A stretch of DNA of 64,000 bases. Source: Alicyclobacillus acidocaldarius subsp. acidocaldarius Tc-4-1. Its GTDB lineage: Bacteria; Bacillota; Bacilli; Alicyclobacillales; Alicyclobacillaceae. The DNA lies in contig NC_017167.1 of the NCBI RefSeq assembly GCF_000219875.1, forward strand, positions 1,034,765 through 1,098,764. The letters run 5' to 3'. The notes beneath the pieces were generated by a model that was given only the letters and a program-made list of their open reading frames with translations, was not told the origin of the DNA and made no database searches. Below are positions 36,261 through 45,682 of this stretch, piece by piece; the stretch's first letter is position 1; each line of letters starts with the position of its first letter. A program made the translations under genes and the position numbers.

Positions 36261-37432
36261 CATTTCGTCTGGCGAATCGGATTGTGCGATTGCCGGAACA
36301 GTTTTTCTCCGGATTGACGAGGCGTGTGGCCGCGTTTCAGCAGGCGGGTTATGACGTCATCAACCTCGGGCAAGGAAACCCGGATTTGCCCACCCCGTCG
36401 CACATCGTGGAGGCCCTTCGCGACGCGGTCCTAGACCCCGCCACGCACCGATACCCTCCCTTTCGCGGGCTGCCGGAGCTCAAGGAGGCAGCGGCGGAGT
36501 TCTACCAGCGCACCTACGGCGTGGCGCTGGATCCGGAGCGGGAGATTGCTATTCTTGTGGGCGGCAAGACGGGCCTCGTCGAGGTTGCGGAACTCTACCT
36601 CGAAGCGGGCGACGTGGCGCTTGTGCCGGACCCGGGTTACCCCGACTACCTGAGCGGCATCGCGCTCGCCGGTGCAGAACCCTACGCGCTTCCCATCACC
36701 GCTTCGAACGGTTACGTTCCTGATCTCGACGCCGTGCCCGAAACGGTGTGGGAGCGCGCGAAGGTGTGGTACCTCAATTATCCGAACAATCCCACCGGCG
36801 CCGGCACCACGGCCGCATTCTTCGAGCGGGCGATTGAAAAGGCGCGCGATCACGGCGTGCTCATTGTGCATGACTTCGCGTACGGCGCCATTGGCTACGA
36901 TCACCACCGCCCACCTTCCTTCCTGCAGATGGAAGGCGCCAAGGAAGTCGGGATCGAGATCTACACGTTGAGCAAGACCTTCAACATGGCCGGTTGGCGC
37001 GTGGCGTTCGCGGCGGGCCATCCGGAGGTCATTGAGCACATCAACCTGATTCAAGATCACTACTACGTGTCCATCTTTGCCGCCGTCCAGCGCGCGTCCA
37101 TCGCCGCGCTGCGTGGACCGGCCGACGAGATCGAGGCTCTGCGCCAGACCTACCAGCGCCGGCGGGACGCGTTTCTCAACGCGCTCCGATCCGCCGGCAT
37201 CGAGGCGCCCTCGCCTCAGGGGTCATTTTTCTGCTGGATTCCGCTGCCCGAGGGCATATCGTCCGTGGCATTTGCCGAGCAACTGCTCGAGCAGGCGCAC
37301 GTCGCGGTCGCCCCGGGAAGAGGGTTTGGCGAACATGGGGAAGGGCATGTGCGCGTGGGCCTGCTCGCGCCAGAAGACCGCCTCGTCGAGGCGGCCGAGC
37401 GCATGGCGCGGTTCTGGACACAACGGTTTTAG
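36257..37432 (+). CDS. mtnE: PLP aminotransferase, MtnE-like
   Basis: A 391-residue class I/II aminotransferase. INLGQGNPDLPTPSHIVEAL, LNYPNNPTGAGTT, VHDFAYGAIGYD, YTLSKTFNMAGWRVAFAAG (PLP Lys) and VAPGRGFGEHGEGHVRVGLL match Bacillus MtnE (YkrV), the last step of methionine salvage. No other mtn gene is nearby, so its role could be another transamination. Start GTG overlaps the rodA stop. Confidence 0.8.
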   Translation: MTFRLANRIVRLPEQFFSGLTRRVAAFQQAGYDVINLGQGNPDLPTPSHIVEALRDAVLDPATHRYPPFRGLPELKEAAAEFYQRTYGVALDPEREIAILVGGKTGLVEVAELYLEAGDVALVPDPGYPDYLSGIALAGAEPYALPITASNGYVPDLDAVPETVWERAKVWYLNYPNNPTGAGTTAAFFERAIEKARDHGVLIVHDFAYGAIGYDHHRPPSFLQMEGAKEVGIEIYTLSKTFNMAGWRVAFAAGHPEVIEHINLIQDHYYVSIFAAVQRASIAALRGPADEIEALRQTYQRRRDAFLNALRSAGIEAPSPQGSFFCWIPLPEGISSVAFAEQLLEQAHVAVAPGRGFGEHGEGHVRVGLLAPEDRLVEAAERMARFWTQRF

Positions 37433-38319
37433 GGGCGCTCCGGCCCCTCGCCGGGCTGGGTGTGGCTTCGGAACTTGTCCGCGAGCTGGATGAGCCACAG
37501 GTGATGGTACGGCTCCTGGTATAGGACGGGCTCAATCCGACGATCCGCGGGCCCAATCTTGTACATCCAAATGGTCGTCTGCTGGCGAATCCCTTCGTGC
37601 ACGCGAATGCCGAGGTGGATGGAATCCCGGTACCCATCTTTGTACGCAATGGCGCCCAACTGCCCGTGAAGTTCGGCCACCATGGGCCGGTACTTCGGAT
37701 TGCGGATGACCGGCGCGTCGAACCAAGGTGTGTAACCCTGAGCATCCGTCTTGAACCGCTGCTCGGTTTCGATGAGGGCGACTTCAGCACCGTCGATGGG
37801 CTCCTTGGTTCTCCCGTCGATCACTCGGATCCGAAGTTTCGCGGTTTTCCGCGTATAGCCCCACGATTCCGGGCCCGCGGGCTGGTCATTGCCTTGTGCT
37901 GCCGGTGAAGGCGGCGGAACGGGCTTGGGCGTCGCGGGTGACGCCCCGCTCGAGGCGTTCGGCTTCGCCTGACCTGCGCTCGATCCGCTCGATGGATTCG
38001 AGGCTTTTGGCTTGCTCCCGCTTGGGTTCGGTTGCACCGGGACCTTGCCGGGCCCAGGCTTGCCGTTCCCCGCGTCTCGCGCGCGAGGTTGGGGTGCGGG
38101 CGCCTCGCTCACTGGAGGTTTCGCTCGCGGGGCCGCCTCGGTGCGCTGTTCCACAGTCTCAATGTCGGCTGGCGCCATCGCCGCGATGGCGCCGTGCAGC
38201 GCCCGCGCATGCGCGTGCCGATGGATGCCCATCTGCGGTTGGGTCGGGATGGCCATTGCAATGGCGCTGGCGAAAAGCGATGCGACCATCACGCTTCGCT
38301 TGGACGGATATCGTTTCAT
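37429..38319 (-). CDS. Secreted Pro-rich protein with carboxypeptidase-regulatory-like domain
   Basis: A 296-residue protein: signal peptide (RSVMVASLFASAIAMAIP), a low-complexity Pro/Ser/Lys/Gly linker of about 100 residues, then a beta domain (KLRIRVIDGRTKEPIDGAEV, KDGYRDSIHLGIRVH) resembling carboxypeptidase-regulatory-like folds. I do not know its role. It starts 48 bases after the SpoIID-like gene stops, on the same strand, so the two are probably co-transcribed. Its stop overlaps the convergent aminotransferase by 4 bases. ATG 38319 has GAGGG 8 bases upstream. Confidence 0.6.
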   Translation of the reverse strand: MKRYPSKRSVMVASLFASAIAMAIPTQPQMGIHRHAHARALHGAIAAMAPADIETVEQRTEAAPRAKPPVSEAPAPQPRARDAGNGKPGPGKVPVQPNPSGSKPKASNPSSGSSAGQAKPNASSGASPATPKPVPPPSPAAQGNDQPAGPESWGYTRKTAKLRIRVIDGRTKEPIDGAEVALIETEQRFKTDAQGYTPWFDAPVIRNPKYRPMVAELHGQLGAIAYKDGYRDSIHLGIRVHEGIRQQTTIWMYKIGPADRRIEPVLYQEPYHHLWLIQLADKFRSHTQPGEGPERP

Positions 38320-38367
38320 GGCGTATCCCTCGTTTCTCAAACGATGGTTGGCGGTCAGTCGGCGCCA

Positions 38368-39006
38368 TCACGGCAAGCGCATGAGGGCCCTGTTCTGGTA
38401 GTAAAATTGCAGGATCTGCAGGTAGTTCTGGCCACGCCTCGCCCAGTATTCCGAGCCCCACTGGGCCATCTTCTGTGCGTTGCGGTACTGCCAGTTCGGA
38501 TCGTTTTCGTAACCAGCGGAATAGTTGAGTTCCGCGATCTCGCCGTTCGGTTTGGTATACGCGAGTTTCTGAATGGCCTGAAACGCTGCGTTGGTCGTCG
38601 GCTGACTCGACATCTCCTGAAAGTGCTGGAAGTTCGTCGTGTTGTCGACGTCAAACGTGAAGCCGTCGATGGTGACCGGATGCAGATGGTGGTACCAAGC
38701 GAACATCTTCACAGCCATGGCACCGGCTTTGAGGGCCTCGGGATGCCAACTCGGGAACCACTCATTGGGCAAGACATCTTCACAGTAGGTCGTGAACGGA
38801 ACGGCTTCCACGTACATGATCCGCCCGCGCGGATCCGGCTCGCCGCTCGGATTGTTTTCCCGGATGGCGACGCGGATCACCGACGGAAGACTGGTGTTGT
38901 AAATCGTCTGGGCCGCCTCGACGCGAGGCGCCGGGAGGATCGGTGTGAGAGCAGCGAATGCGCCGCTTGCGCACAGTAGGCCGACAGTCCGTTGTACTCT
39001 TGTCAT
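38368..39006 (-). CDS. SpoIID/LytB-domain secreted protein, short form
   Basis: A 212-residue exported protein (signal peptide to about residue 32). SLPSVIRVAIRENN, YVEAVPFTTYCEDVLPNEWF and SWHPEALKAGAMAVKMFAWY match the core of SpoIID-type lytic transglycosylase domains. SpoIID is about 340 residues, so this is a shortened member. The Glu of CEDVLPNEW may be catalytic by analogy. Likely role: peptidoglycan remodelling. It is followed by the Pro-rich secreted protein. Confidence 0.7.
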   Translation of the reverse strand: MTRVQRTVGLLCASGAFAALTPILPAPRVEAAQTIYNTSLPSVIRVAIRENNPSGEPDPRGRIMYVEAVPFTTYCEDVLPNEWFPSWHPEALKAGAMAVKMFAWYHHLHPVTIDGFTFDVDNTTNFQHFQEMSSQPTTNAAFQAIQKLAYTKPNGEIAELNYSAGYENDPNWQYRNAQKMAQWGSEYWARRGQNYLQILQFYYQNRALMRLP

Positions 39007-39082
39007 GACCTGTCCCCTCGCGAGATGTGGTCGTTTTTCTTACTTTTCCCCGCCCTCCGCCGAACATGCGCCGGTGGCATAT

Positions 39083-39111
39083 GTGACACATCCAGGTGGA
39101 GCGGGTACAAT
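39083..39111 (+). promoter_or_regulatory. Probable promoter of ywhD
   Basis: GTGACA (39083-39088) and TACAAT (39106-39111) are 17 bases apart and lie 68 bases before the ywhD start, in the divergent gap between the SpoIID-like gene and ywhD. Confidence 0.5.
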
Positions 39112-39178
39112 GAGTCTTTAGAGTTGTGAGCGACGTTCGCGGCCAACCGGGCCGACGGATTCCATGGGGGGATGTCGG

Positions 39179-39649
39179 ATGCAGAAACTGAGTCTCACCG
39201 GCCAGTCGAAGCAACCGCACGCGTCGGATGATCAGCTGAAGGGCATCTCGGCAGTCTTGATGGATGGCGATGAGATCTTCATCGATAACAACGCCATCCA
39301 CGCGAAAAGCCGCGTCGAGTTGGGCGTGCGGTTTGTCGGATCGCTCGAGGAGGTGCCCCATCCGAGGCGGATTGTCGGGCTGTGGATCAGCTTGAAGCGA
39401 TTCGAGCATGGCATGGGATTCAATGGAGTTCAGGCGTTTGAAATGTGGATTGACAGCGATGCGCAGCTTGGGTACAAGAAACTCGCGGACCACGTGAACG
39501 CTATGGACAAGGCTGTAAAGGGCAAAGCGGATTTGAGCCTCTTAAGCCCGGAGCAAATCGAAAAGTTCGCCGCCTTCTTGCGCGGACTTCGCCCGGATCT
39601 GTGGGACAACGCATCCCCAGCCTTCCGAGAAGCTTTCTCCGCCGCGTGA
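39179..39649 (+). CDS. ywhD: YwhD-family protein
   Basis: A 156-residue protein matching the uncharacterised Bacillus YwhD family: an FIDNNAIHAKSRVELGVRF core, the AFEMWIDSDAQLGYKKLADH motif and HVNAMDKA. Function unknown. ATG follows a GGGGGG site about 8 bases upstream. speA follows 45 bases downstream in the same direction. Confidence 0.8.
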   Translation: MQKLSLTGQSKQPHASDDQLKGISAVLMDGDEIFIDNNAIHAKSRVELGVRFVGSLEEVPHPRRIVGLWISLKRFEHGMGFNGVQAFEMWIDSDAQLGYKKLADHVNAMDKAVKGKADLSLLSPEQIEKFAAFLRGLRPDLWDNASPAFREAFSAA

Positions 39650-39694
39650 AGCGGCCGGGCCGCGGTCCCATGTCGGCAAGGAGGGATGTCTCCG

Positions 39695-41149
39695 TTGAAC
39701 CAAAATGAGACCCCATTGTTTGATGCACTGTTGCGACACGTGGCGCGCAATCCGCGCCAGTTTCACATTCCAGGGCATAAGAAGGGCCGCGGCATGGATA
39801 GCCGCTTCCGCGCGTTCGTGGGAGACAACGCGCTCGCGCTGGATCTTATCAACATTGCGCCGCTCGACGATCTCCACCACCCGACAGGGGCCATCAAGCA
39901 CGCGCAGGAACTCGCAGCGGAGGCGTTCGGGGCCGATTACACGTTTTTTTCGGTCCAAGGCACGTCCACGGCCATCATGACGATGGTCATGGCAACCGTA
40001 GTCCCGGGGACAAAATCCCTGGTGCCCCGCAATGTCCACAAGTCCGTCTTGACGGCGCTCATTCTCGCGGACGCCAAGCCGGTCTTTCTTCACCCGGAGG
40101 TGGACCGCGAGTTCGGCATCTCGCACGGGCTGTCCGTCGAGACCGTGTCGCGCGCGCTCGAGGAGCATCCCGACGCGCGCGCCCTTGTGGTGATCAATCC
40201 GACCTATTTCGGCATTGCGGCCGATCTCGAGCGCATTGTAGAGGTGGCGCACAGCGTCGGCGTCCCTGTGCTTGTGGACGAGGCGCACGGCGTGCACATC
40301 GGTTTCCATCCGGATCTTCCGCTGTCCGCCATGCAGGCGGGCGCCGACATGGCGGCCACCAGTGTGCACAAGCTCGGCGGTTCGATGACGGGATCGAGCG
40401 TCCTGAACGTGCGCGAAGGGATGATCGACCCTCGGCACGTGCAGGTGGTGCTGAGCATGCTGACCACCACGTCGACGTCGTATCTTCTGCTCGCTTCGCT
40501 CGACGTGGCGCGCAAGGAATTGGCCATTCACGGGCGCGAGCGGCTGGATTACGCCATTTCCCTCGCCAACAAGGCGCGGCGGGCGATTCAGGCCATTCCT
40601 GGGCTGCGGTGCCTCGACGAGCGCCAGCTCGTCTCAAGCGCCACCTACGCGCTCGATCCGACCAAGCTGACCATCTCCGTGCGCGATCTCGGCCTCACCG
40701 GATACGACGTGGAGCGCATCCTGCGTGAGGAGTACAACATCGAGGTCGAGTTGAGCGACTTGTACAACATTCTGTGCATCATCTCGTGGGGCGACACGGA
40801 GGAGGATATCGAGGCGCTCATCCAGGCACTCGAGGCCATCGCGGATCGCTACGGCCACGGCGCAGTGCGCGAGCACCAGCCCGTCACGCTGCCCTCGATG
40901 CCCGAGCTGCGGATGACGCCGCGTTCCGCGTTCTACGCGCCGACGGAGGTCGTGCCGCTGCAGCAAGCTGTGGGGCGGACTATGGCGGAGATGGTGATGG
41001 TGTACCCACCCGGCATTCCCATCCTCTTGCCTGGCGAAGTGATTACGCAGGATAATATCGACTATATCGAAGCCAATCTGCGGGCCGGACTGCCCGTGCA
41101 GGGCCCTGACGACCCCGAGATCCGTATGATCAAAGTCGTCCGCGAGTGA
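39695..41149 (+). CDS. speA: Arginine decarboxylase (Orn/Lys/Arg decarboxylase family)
   Basis: A 484-residue fold-type I PLP decarboxylase with HIPGHKKGRG at the N-terminus, LVDEAHGVHIGF, the PLP lysine in TSVHKLGGSMTGSS and a C-terminal YPPGIPILLPGEVIT. It matches Bacillus SpeA, which makes agmatine for polyamine synthesis; lysine decarboxylase is an alternative. AAGGAGG abuts ATG 39686 but lies 10 bases before TTG 39695, which I prefer. Confidence 0.9.
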   Translation: MNQNETPLFDALLRHVARNPRQFHIPGHKKGRGMDSRFRAFVGDNALALDLINIAPLDDLHHPTGAIKHAQELAAEAFGADYTFFSVQGTSTAIMTMVMATVVPGTKSLVPRNVHKSVLTALILADAKPVFLHPEVDREFGISHGLSVETVSRALEEHPDARALVVINPTYFGIAADLERIVEVAHSVGVPVLVDEAHGVHIGFHPDLPLSAMQAGADMAATSVHKLGGSMTGSSVLNVREGMIDPRHVQVVLSMLTTTSTSYLLLASLDVARKELAIHGRERLDYAISLANKARRAIQAIPGLRCLDERQLVSSATYALDPTKLTISVRDLGLTGYDVERILREEYNIEVELSDLYNILCIISWGDTEEDIEALIQALEAIADRYGHGAVREHQPVTLPSMPELRMTPRSAFYAPTEVVPLQQAVGRTMAEMVMVYPPGIPILLPGEVITQDNIDYIEANLRAGLPVQGPDDPEIRMIKVVRE

Positions 41150-41178
41150 GCGTCCGGCCGCGCGTGGGAGGAGTTTCT

Positions 41179-41649
41179 ATGGCTCTGGAAGTCGGCGTGA
41201 AGGCGCCTGAGTTCTCGGCGGAGTCCGACTCGGGCGAGACGGTCAAGCTGTCGGATCTGCGCGGAAAGGTCGTGGTTCTCTACTTCTATCCCAAGGACGA
41301 TACACCGGGCTGCACGCAGGAGGCCTGCGCGTTCCGCGATCTCAAGTCGCGGTTCGAGGAGGTCGGTGCGGTCATCTACGGGGTGTCGAGGGACGACGTG
41401 CGCTCGCACGCGAAGTTTCGGGACAAGCACGGCCTGAACTTTCCGCTTCTCTCGGATCCGGACGGCCAGATCTGCCAGGCGTACGACGTGCTCAAGGAAA
41501 AAAACATGTACGGCCGCAAGACACTCGGCATTGAGCGCACGACCTATGTGATCGATCGCGACGGCGCCATCGCGGCCGTGTTTCCAAAAGTCAAGGTCGA
41601 CGGGCATGCGGAAGAGGTGCTCGCGAAGGTCCGGGAAATCGCGGGCTGA
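41179..41649 (+). CDS. bcp: Peroxiredoxin BCP
   Basis: A 156-residue thioredoxin-fold peroxiredoxin. The peroxidatic Cys is in YPKDDTPGCTQEAC, and the second Cys five residues on acts as resolving Cys in BCP proteins. It reduces hydrogen peroxide and organic peroxides with thioredoxin. The ATG follows GGGAGGAG. It lies between speA and the ErpA-like gene. Confidence 0.93.
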   Translation: MALEVGVKAPEFSAESDSGETVKLSDLRGKVVVLYFYPKDDTPGCTQEACAFRDLKSRFEEVGAVIYGVSRDDVRSHAKFRDKHGLNFPLLSDPDGQICQAYDVLKEKNMYGRKTLGIERTTYVIDRDGAIAAVFPKVKVDGHAEEVLAKVREIAG

Positions 41650-41674
41650 AACGGGGTACGAGAAGGCGTATAAT
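41646..41674 (+). promoter_or_regulatory. Promoter of the ErpA-like gene
   Basis: CTGAAA (41646-41651), a 17-base spacer and a perfect TATAAT (41669-41674) begin in the last codon of bcp and end 21 bases before the ErpA-like start. Confidence 0.6.
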
Positions 41675-41694
41675 AGAAGCTGGAAAGGGAGGCG

Positions 41695-42054
41695 ATGACG
41701 ATGATTTCGCTGACCGAGCAAGCTGCAGAGCGCGTCCGCACGCTCCTGGAGTCGCAGGCGTCGGGGGAGGATGCGCTGCGCATCTATACCAAACCGGGCG
41801 GCTGCACAGGATTCACATACGGCCTCGCACTTGACAACGAGAAGCCGGGCGATGTGGTGACGGTGCAGCACGGCGTCAAGCTTGTGGTGGATCCGGAGAG
41901 CCTGGAACTCATCGACGGATCCGAGATCGACTACGTGGATGATCTCACGGGACAAGGCTTCAAGATCAACAACCCGAACGCCACGCAAATGTGCGGCTGC
42001 GGTTCAAGTTTCCGCACCGCCACGCGTGCGGGGCAGCCGGGATCGTGCAATTGA
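41695..42054 (+). CDS. Iron-sulfur cluster assembly protein, HesB/IscA/ErpA family
   Basis: A 119-residue A-type carrier protein with the three conserved cysteines in GGCTGFTYG and QMCGCGSSF. It carries or inserts Fe-S clusters into target proteins. It starts at ATG 41695 with AAAGGGAGG upstream and has its own promoter. A 12-bp hairpin follows (42061-42092). Confidence 0.92.
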   Translation: MTMISLTEQAAERVRTLLESQASGEDALRIYTKPGGCTGFTYGLALDNEKPGDVVTVQHGVKLVVDPESLELIDGSEIDYVDDLTGQGFKINNPNATQMCGCGSSFRTATRAGQPGSCN

Positions 42055-42060
42055 GCTGGA

Positions 42061-42092
42061 CGGGCTGACCGAGGGCGTCTTCGGTCGGCCCG
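42061..42092 (+). terminator. Hairpin terminator after the ErpA-like gene
   Basis: A 12-bp stem (42061-42072 with 42081-42092, one G-T pair) and an 8-base loop start 6 bases after the stop. It is followed by TTG rather than a strong T-run. Confidence 0.6.
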
Positions 42093-42125
42093 TTGCCGCG
42101 TAGGTCGACGTTTGGAGGGCGCCAC

Positions 42126-43373
42126 GTGTTCGAAAAAGTTCTCAAAGATCCCGTTCACGACGAGATCCTGTTTGACGATCCCCTCCTGTGGGCGCTGGTG
42201 AACGTACCGGCGTTTCAACGCCTTCGGCGCATCCGCCAGCTCGGGACCTCGTTTCTGACGTTTCACGGCGCGGAGCATTCCCGATTCGCCCATTCCTTGG
42301 GTGCGTACGAGACCATGCGCCGGGTGCTGTACCACCTGCAGCGAGAATGCGGCTGGCCGACCGACCCGCGCGAAATCCGGCTCGCTCTGGCCGCGGCACT
42401 TCTACACGATATCGGACACGGCCCCTTTTCGCACACGTTCGAGTCGGTTCTTGGCGTCCAGCACGAGGCGTGGACGCATCGCATCATTCTGGAAGATCCC
42501 GCGCTCCGGTCCGTGCTCGACGGTGTGGACGACGAATTCGCGCTCGATCTCGTCCGCGTCCTTCGTCGCGAGAGCCGGTATCCGGCCGTGGAGTCGCTCA
42601 TCTCGAGCCAGCTCGACGTGGATCGGATGGACTACATGCTCCGGGACGCCGAAGCCACGGGCGTGTCGTACGGTTTGTTCGAACTCGCCAGGCTCATCCG
42701 CTCACTGACGTATTGGGACGGGCGCATCTACGTGAAACGTCAAAATCTCCACACGGTGGAACAGTACCTGTTGGCGCGATACTTTATGTACGTTCAGGTC
42801 TACCTGCACCCGGTCACGGTGGGAAGCGACGTCCTCGTCGAAAATATCCTTGTGCGCGCGAAGGATCTCGTTGCGCAGGGAGAGCGGATCGCCATGCCGG
42901 AGCCCCTCAGGCGCGTGCTTCAGGGCGACATGGAGGATGTGTCGTGGTACATCCGGTTGGACGAGTCCGTCTTGTTGTACGCCTTTCACACGTTTGCGGA
43001 AAACCCGGATCCCATTCTACGCGATCTCGCCGAGCGCTTCCTCCACCGCCGTCTGTTCGCGCCCGTGGTGCGCCAGGGATCGACGCCGGTGGACGATCTC
43101 GCACTGTTGCGCACCACGGCGAAGGCGATGGGCTTTCACCCAGACTACTATGTCTCGCTGCGCGCGTGTAAGATCCCGGGATATGACGTGATTGGTCAGG
43201 GACTGCTCCTGCGGGATGAAAGCGGCCGCGTCGAGGATCTCAGCCAGGCGTCCAAGCTCATCCGGACGCTCGTGCCAAGCCAGGAAGAGCGGCTGTTTTT
43301 GCCGAAGGAGATGCTGGATCCGTCCAATCCTCTCTCGGCGCGCGTCCGCTCCATCGCTTATTCCGCTCTTTGA
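42126..43373 (+). CDS. HD-domain phosphohydrolase (YwfO-like)
   Basis: A 415-residue HD-superfamily protein. FQRLRRIRQLGTSFLTFHGA, HSRFAHSLGAY, LLHDIGHGPFSHTFE (HD motif) and QLDVDRMDYMLRDA (last Asp) give a complete metal site of the dGTPase-like/YwfO family. YwfO-type proteins act on (d)NTPs. GTG 42126 follows GGAGG by 7 bases. Its end overlaps dedA, on the other strand, by 16 bases. Confidence 0.88.
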   Translation: MFEKVLKDPVHDEILFDDPLLWALVNVPAFQRLRRIRQLGTSFLTFHGAEHSRFAHSLGAYETMRRVLYHLQRECGWPTDPREIRLALAAALLHDIGHGPFSHTFESVLGVQHEAWTHRIILEDPALRSVLDGVDDEFALDLVRVLRRESRYPAVESLISSQLDVDRMDYMLRDAEATGVSYGLFELARLIRSLTYWDGRIYVKRQNLHTVEQYLLARYFMYVQVYLHPVTVGSDVLVENILVRAKDLVAQGERIAMPEPLRRVLQGDMEDVSWYIRLDESVLLYAFHTFAENPDPILRDLAERFLHRRLFAPVVRQGSTPVDDLALLRTTAKAMGFHPDYYVSLRACKIPGYDVIGQGLLLRDESGRVEDLSQASKLIRTLVPSQEERLFLPKEMLDPSNPLSARVRSIAYSAL

Positions 43374-43951
43374 TCGGATCGGCGGCGGAACCAGAACCAG
43401 ATCAGCGCAGCCACAAGGATGGCGGCGCCGACGTACGTGAAGGGCTTGACGTGATCGGCTAGGAGCTGCCAGTGCTTGTTCAGCTGGTAACCACCGTACG
43501 CGAGCGCGAGGTTCCACACGAACGATCCGAGCAGGCTGAAGAGGACAAATCGCGCGAGGGACATCCGCGCAAAGCCCGCGGGCAGCGACACGAACGTGCG
43601 CACGGCGGGCACCATGCGGCCGAAAAAGACCGTCGCTTCACCGAAGCGAAGGAACCAGCGTTCTGCGCGCTCCAGGTGGCGGGGCGTGAGACCGACGTAG
43701 CGGCCGTAGCGAAGGACGAAGGCCCGCCCTGCGTAGTTGCCAATGGCGTACGCCACGAGGCTGCCCACCACATTGGCCACCGCGGCCACTGCGACGGCAG
43801 GCCAAAAGCCGAGAAGGTGCCGATAGGCGAGGAAGCCGGCGAGCGGCATCACAACCTCAGAGGGAATGGGGATGCAGCAGCTCTCGAGGGCCATCAAGAC
43901 GAAGATGCCGAGAAGGCCATGGTGGATCACAAGCGTAGTCAGATGCGACAC
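43358..43951 (-). CDS. DedA-family membrane protein
   Basis: About 197 residues, with 4-5 membrane segments. ESCCIPIPSEVVMPLAG, FGRMVPAVRTFVSLPAGFARM and the basic C-terminus are DedA signatures. Some DedA proteins are undecaprenyl-phosphate or lipid flippases. GGAGG abuts ATG 43957 and sits 6 bases before GTG 43951, so the latter is likely used. Confidence 0.9.
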   Translation of the reverse strand: MSHLTTLVIHHGLLGIFVLMALESCCIPIPSEVVMPLAGFLAYRHLLGFWPAVAVAAVANVVGSLVAYAIGNYAGRAFVLRYGRYVGLTPRHLERAERWFLRFGEATVFFGRMVPAVRTFVSLPAGFARMSLARFVLFSLLGSFVWNLALAYGGYQLNKHWQLLADHVKPFTYVGAAILVAALIWFWFRRRSDQRAE

Positions 43952-44080
43952 GTTCATCCTCCGTTCCTTGAGCGTTGGGCGGACAGACCTGTCTCCCATG
44001 GTACCTGGTTTGCGCCACAACTCAAGGACCCTGTCGGATGAGGCCGAGTTCAAACCGAGCTTGTCCAGGCGCAGAACGGG

Positions 44081-44401
44081 TCATCCGTTCTGCGCGGCGC
44101 GCCCGAGCGTCGCAAGCGCTTCACGCATCGGCATGCCGGCATGAATCCCGAGTTCCTCGGCGGCCTGGGTTTGGCTCTCGACAGGCGCCGCGAGCAATTC
44201 CTCCAGCGTGCGAACGCCCGTCGCGCGCATGGCCACGACGTTTCGATCCCGCAGTTTGGTTCGCAAAAGTTGGACGTCCAGCGCCCCGCACATCGCGTAC
44301 CCCACGGAATTCACAATGACGAGGAGCGTCGTCTTCGGCAAATCTACCTGCACCGCAGCGAAGGGATATCCTTCAATCCACATGGGCTCCACGCGCACCA
44401 T
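44081..44401 (-). CDS. DUF1805-family protein (YunC-like)
   Basis: A 106-residue protein matching Bacillus YunC/DUF1805: VQVDLPKTTLLVIVNSVGYAMCGALDVQLL is diagnostic. No function is known. ATG has GGAGGAGAG about 10 bases upstream. It is divergent from the M42 peptidase gene. Confidence 0.8.
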   Translation of the reverse strand: MVRVEPMWIEGYPFAAVQVDLPKTTLLVIVNSVGYAMCGALDVQLLRTKLRDRNVVAMRATGVRTLEELLAAPVESQTQAAEELGIHAGMPMREALATLGRAAQNG

Positions 44402-44533
44402 CCCGCATCTCTCCTCCTCGCGTTCTCTCCATCGTATGAGCCGAAAGTGCCAAGGGTGCGCGCGCGTTGTCCCATCGAGGTTGTGATATCATGAGTGGCG
44501 GTGTCAGATTTGGCGCAGAGGGGAGAGTCATCG

Positions 44534-45616
44534 ATGCATCCACATGTTGAAGTGTTGCGCGATCTCTGCGACGCCCACGGGATCTCGGGTTACGAATCCG
44601 GCGTCCGCAAGCTCTTCGAGGAGCGCCTCAGGCCGCTTTCCGAGGAATTGTTGCGAGACCGCACAGGCGGCGTGGTCGGACGCAAAACCGGTGACCCAAA
44701 TGGGCCCAAGGTGCTCATTGCGGGCCACCTCGATGAAATCGGCTTCATGGTGACGCACATCACGTCGGAGGGCTTCCTGAAATTCCAGCCCATCGGCGGA
44801 TGGTGGTCTCAGGTCGTGCTGTCGCAGCGCGTCATCGTGCAGACGCGCAAGGGGCCGCTGCTCGGCGTCACGGGCTCGAAGCCTCCTCACGTTTTGTCGG
44901 CGGACGAACGAAAAAAGGTGGTTGAACTGAAGGATGTGTTCGTGGACATCGGGGCCACGAGCAAGGAGCACGCCGAGGAAATGGGCGTGCGGCCGGGCGA
45001 CGCCATCGTCCCGTACAGCCCGTTCACGCAGCTCGGCAATCCGAAGATGTATGTGTCGAAGGCGCTCGACAACCGACTTGGCTGCGCCACCGCGCTCTGC
45101 GTGCTCAAGGAACTGCAAGGGCAGTCCCACCCGAACGTTGTGTTTGCGGGCGCCACAGCTCAGGAGGAGGTTGGCCTGCGCGGCGCGAAAACGCTCGTTC
45201 ATCTAGTCGATCCCGACATCGCCATCTCCATTGACGTGGGTGTGGCCGGCGATACGCCCGGGATTGAGAGCGGGGAGCGCCAGCACCTCGGCGACGCCGG
45301 CAAGGGCCCGCTGCTCATGATTTACGATCACTCCATGATCCCGAACAATCGCTTCCGCGATTTTGTGCTGGACATCGCCGCAGCGGAAAACATCCCGGTT
45401 CAGCTCAGCAGCCTGGCGGGGGGCGGTACGGACGCAGGGGCGTTCCACCTGCACGGCATCGGCGTGCCGAGCGTCAACATCGGCTTCGCGACGCGCTACA
45501 TCCACAGCCACAACGGCGTCGTGCACGAGGACGACTATCTGCAGGCGATTCAGCTCGTCACGGCCATGGTCAAGGCGCTGGACAGGGATATGGTCACCGA
45601 AATTCAGGCGTGGTAA
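44534..45616 (+). CDS. M42-family aminopeptidase (glutamyl aminopeptidase/YsdC-like)
   Basis: A 360-residue M42 metallopeptidase. Metal ligands are visible in VLIAGHLDEIGF, SKALDNRLGCA, TAQEEVGLRGA, SIDVGVAGDTPG and the last His in RYIHSHNGVVHEDD. M42 enzymes are large tetrahedral dodecamers that remove N-terminal residues from peptides. The start ATG follows GGGGAGAG. Confidence 0.9.
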   Translation: MHPHVEVLRDLCDAHGISGYESGVRKLFEERLRPLSEELLRDRTGGVVGRKTGDPNGPKVLIAGHLDEIGFMVTHITSEGFLKFQPIGGWWSQVVLSQRVIVQTRKGPLLGVTGSKPPHVLSADERKKVVELKDVFVDIGATSKEHAEEMGVRPGDAIVPYSPFTQLGNPKMYVSKALDNRLGCATALCVLKELQGQSHPNVVFAGATAQEEVGLRGAKTLVHLVDPDIAISIDVGVAGDTPGIESGERQHLGDAGKGPLLMIYDHSMIPNNRFRDFVLDIAAAENIPVQLSSLAGGGTDAGAFHLHGIGVPSVNIGFATRYIHSHNGVVHEDDYLQAIQLVTAMVKALDRDMVTEIQAW

Positions 45617-45682
45617 AGTGAAGAATGGACAGTCCGCGAGGCGCCGGTGACTCGGCGCCTCGCTTCTCGAGGAGGCCCCGGA

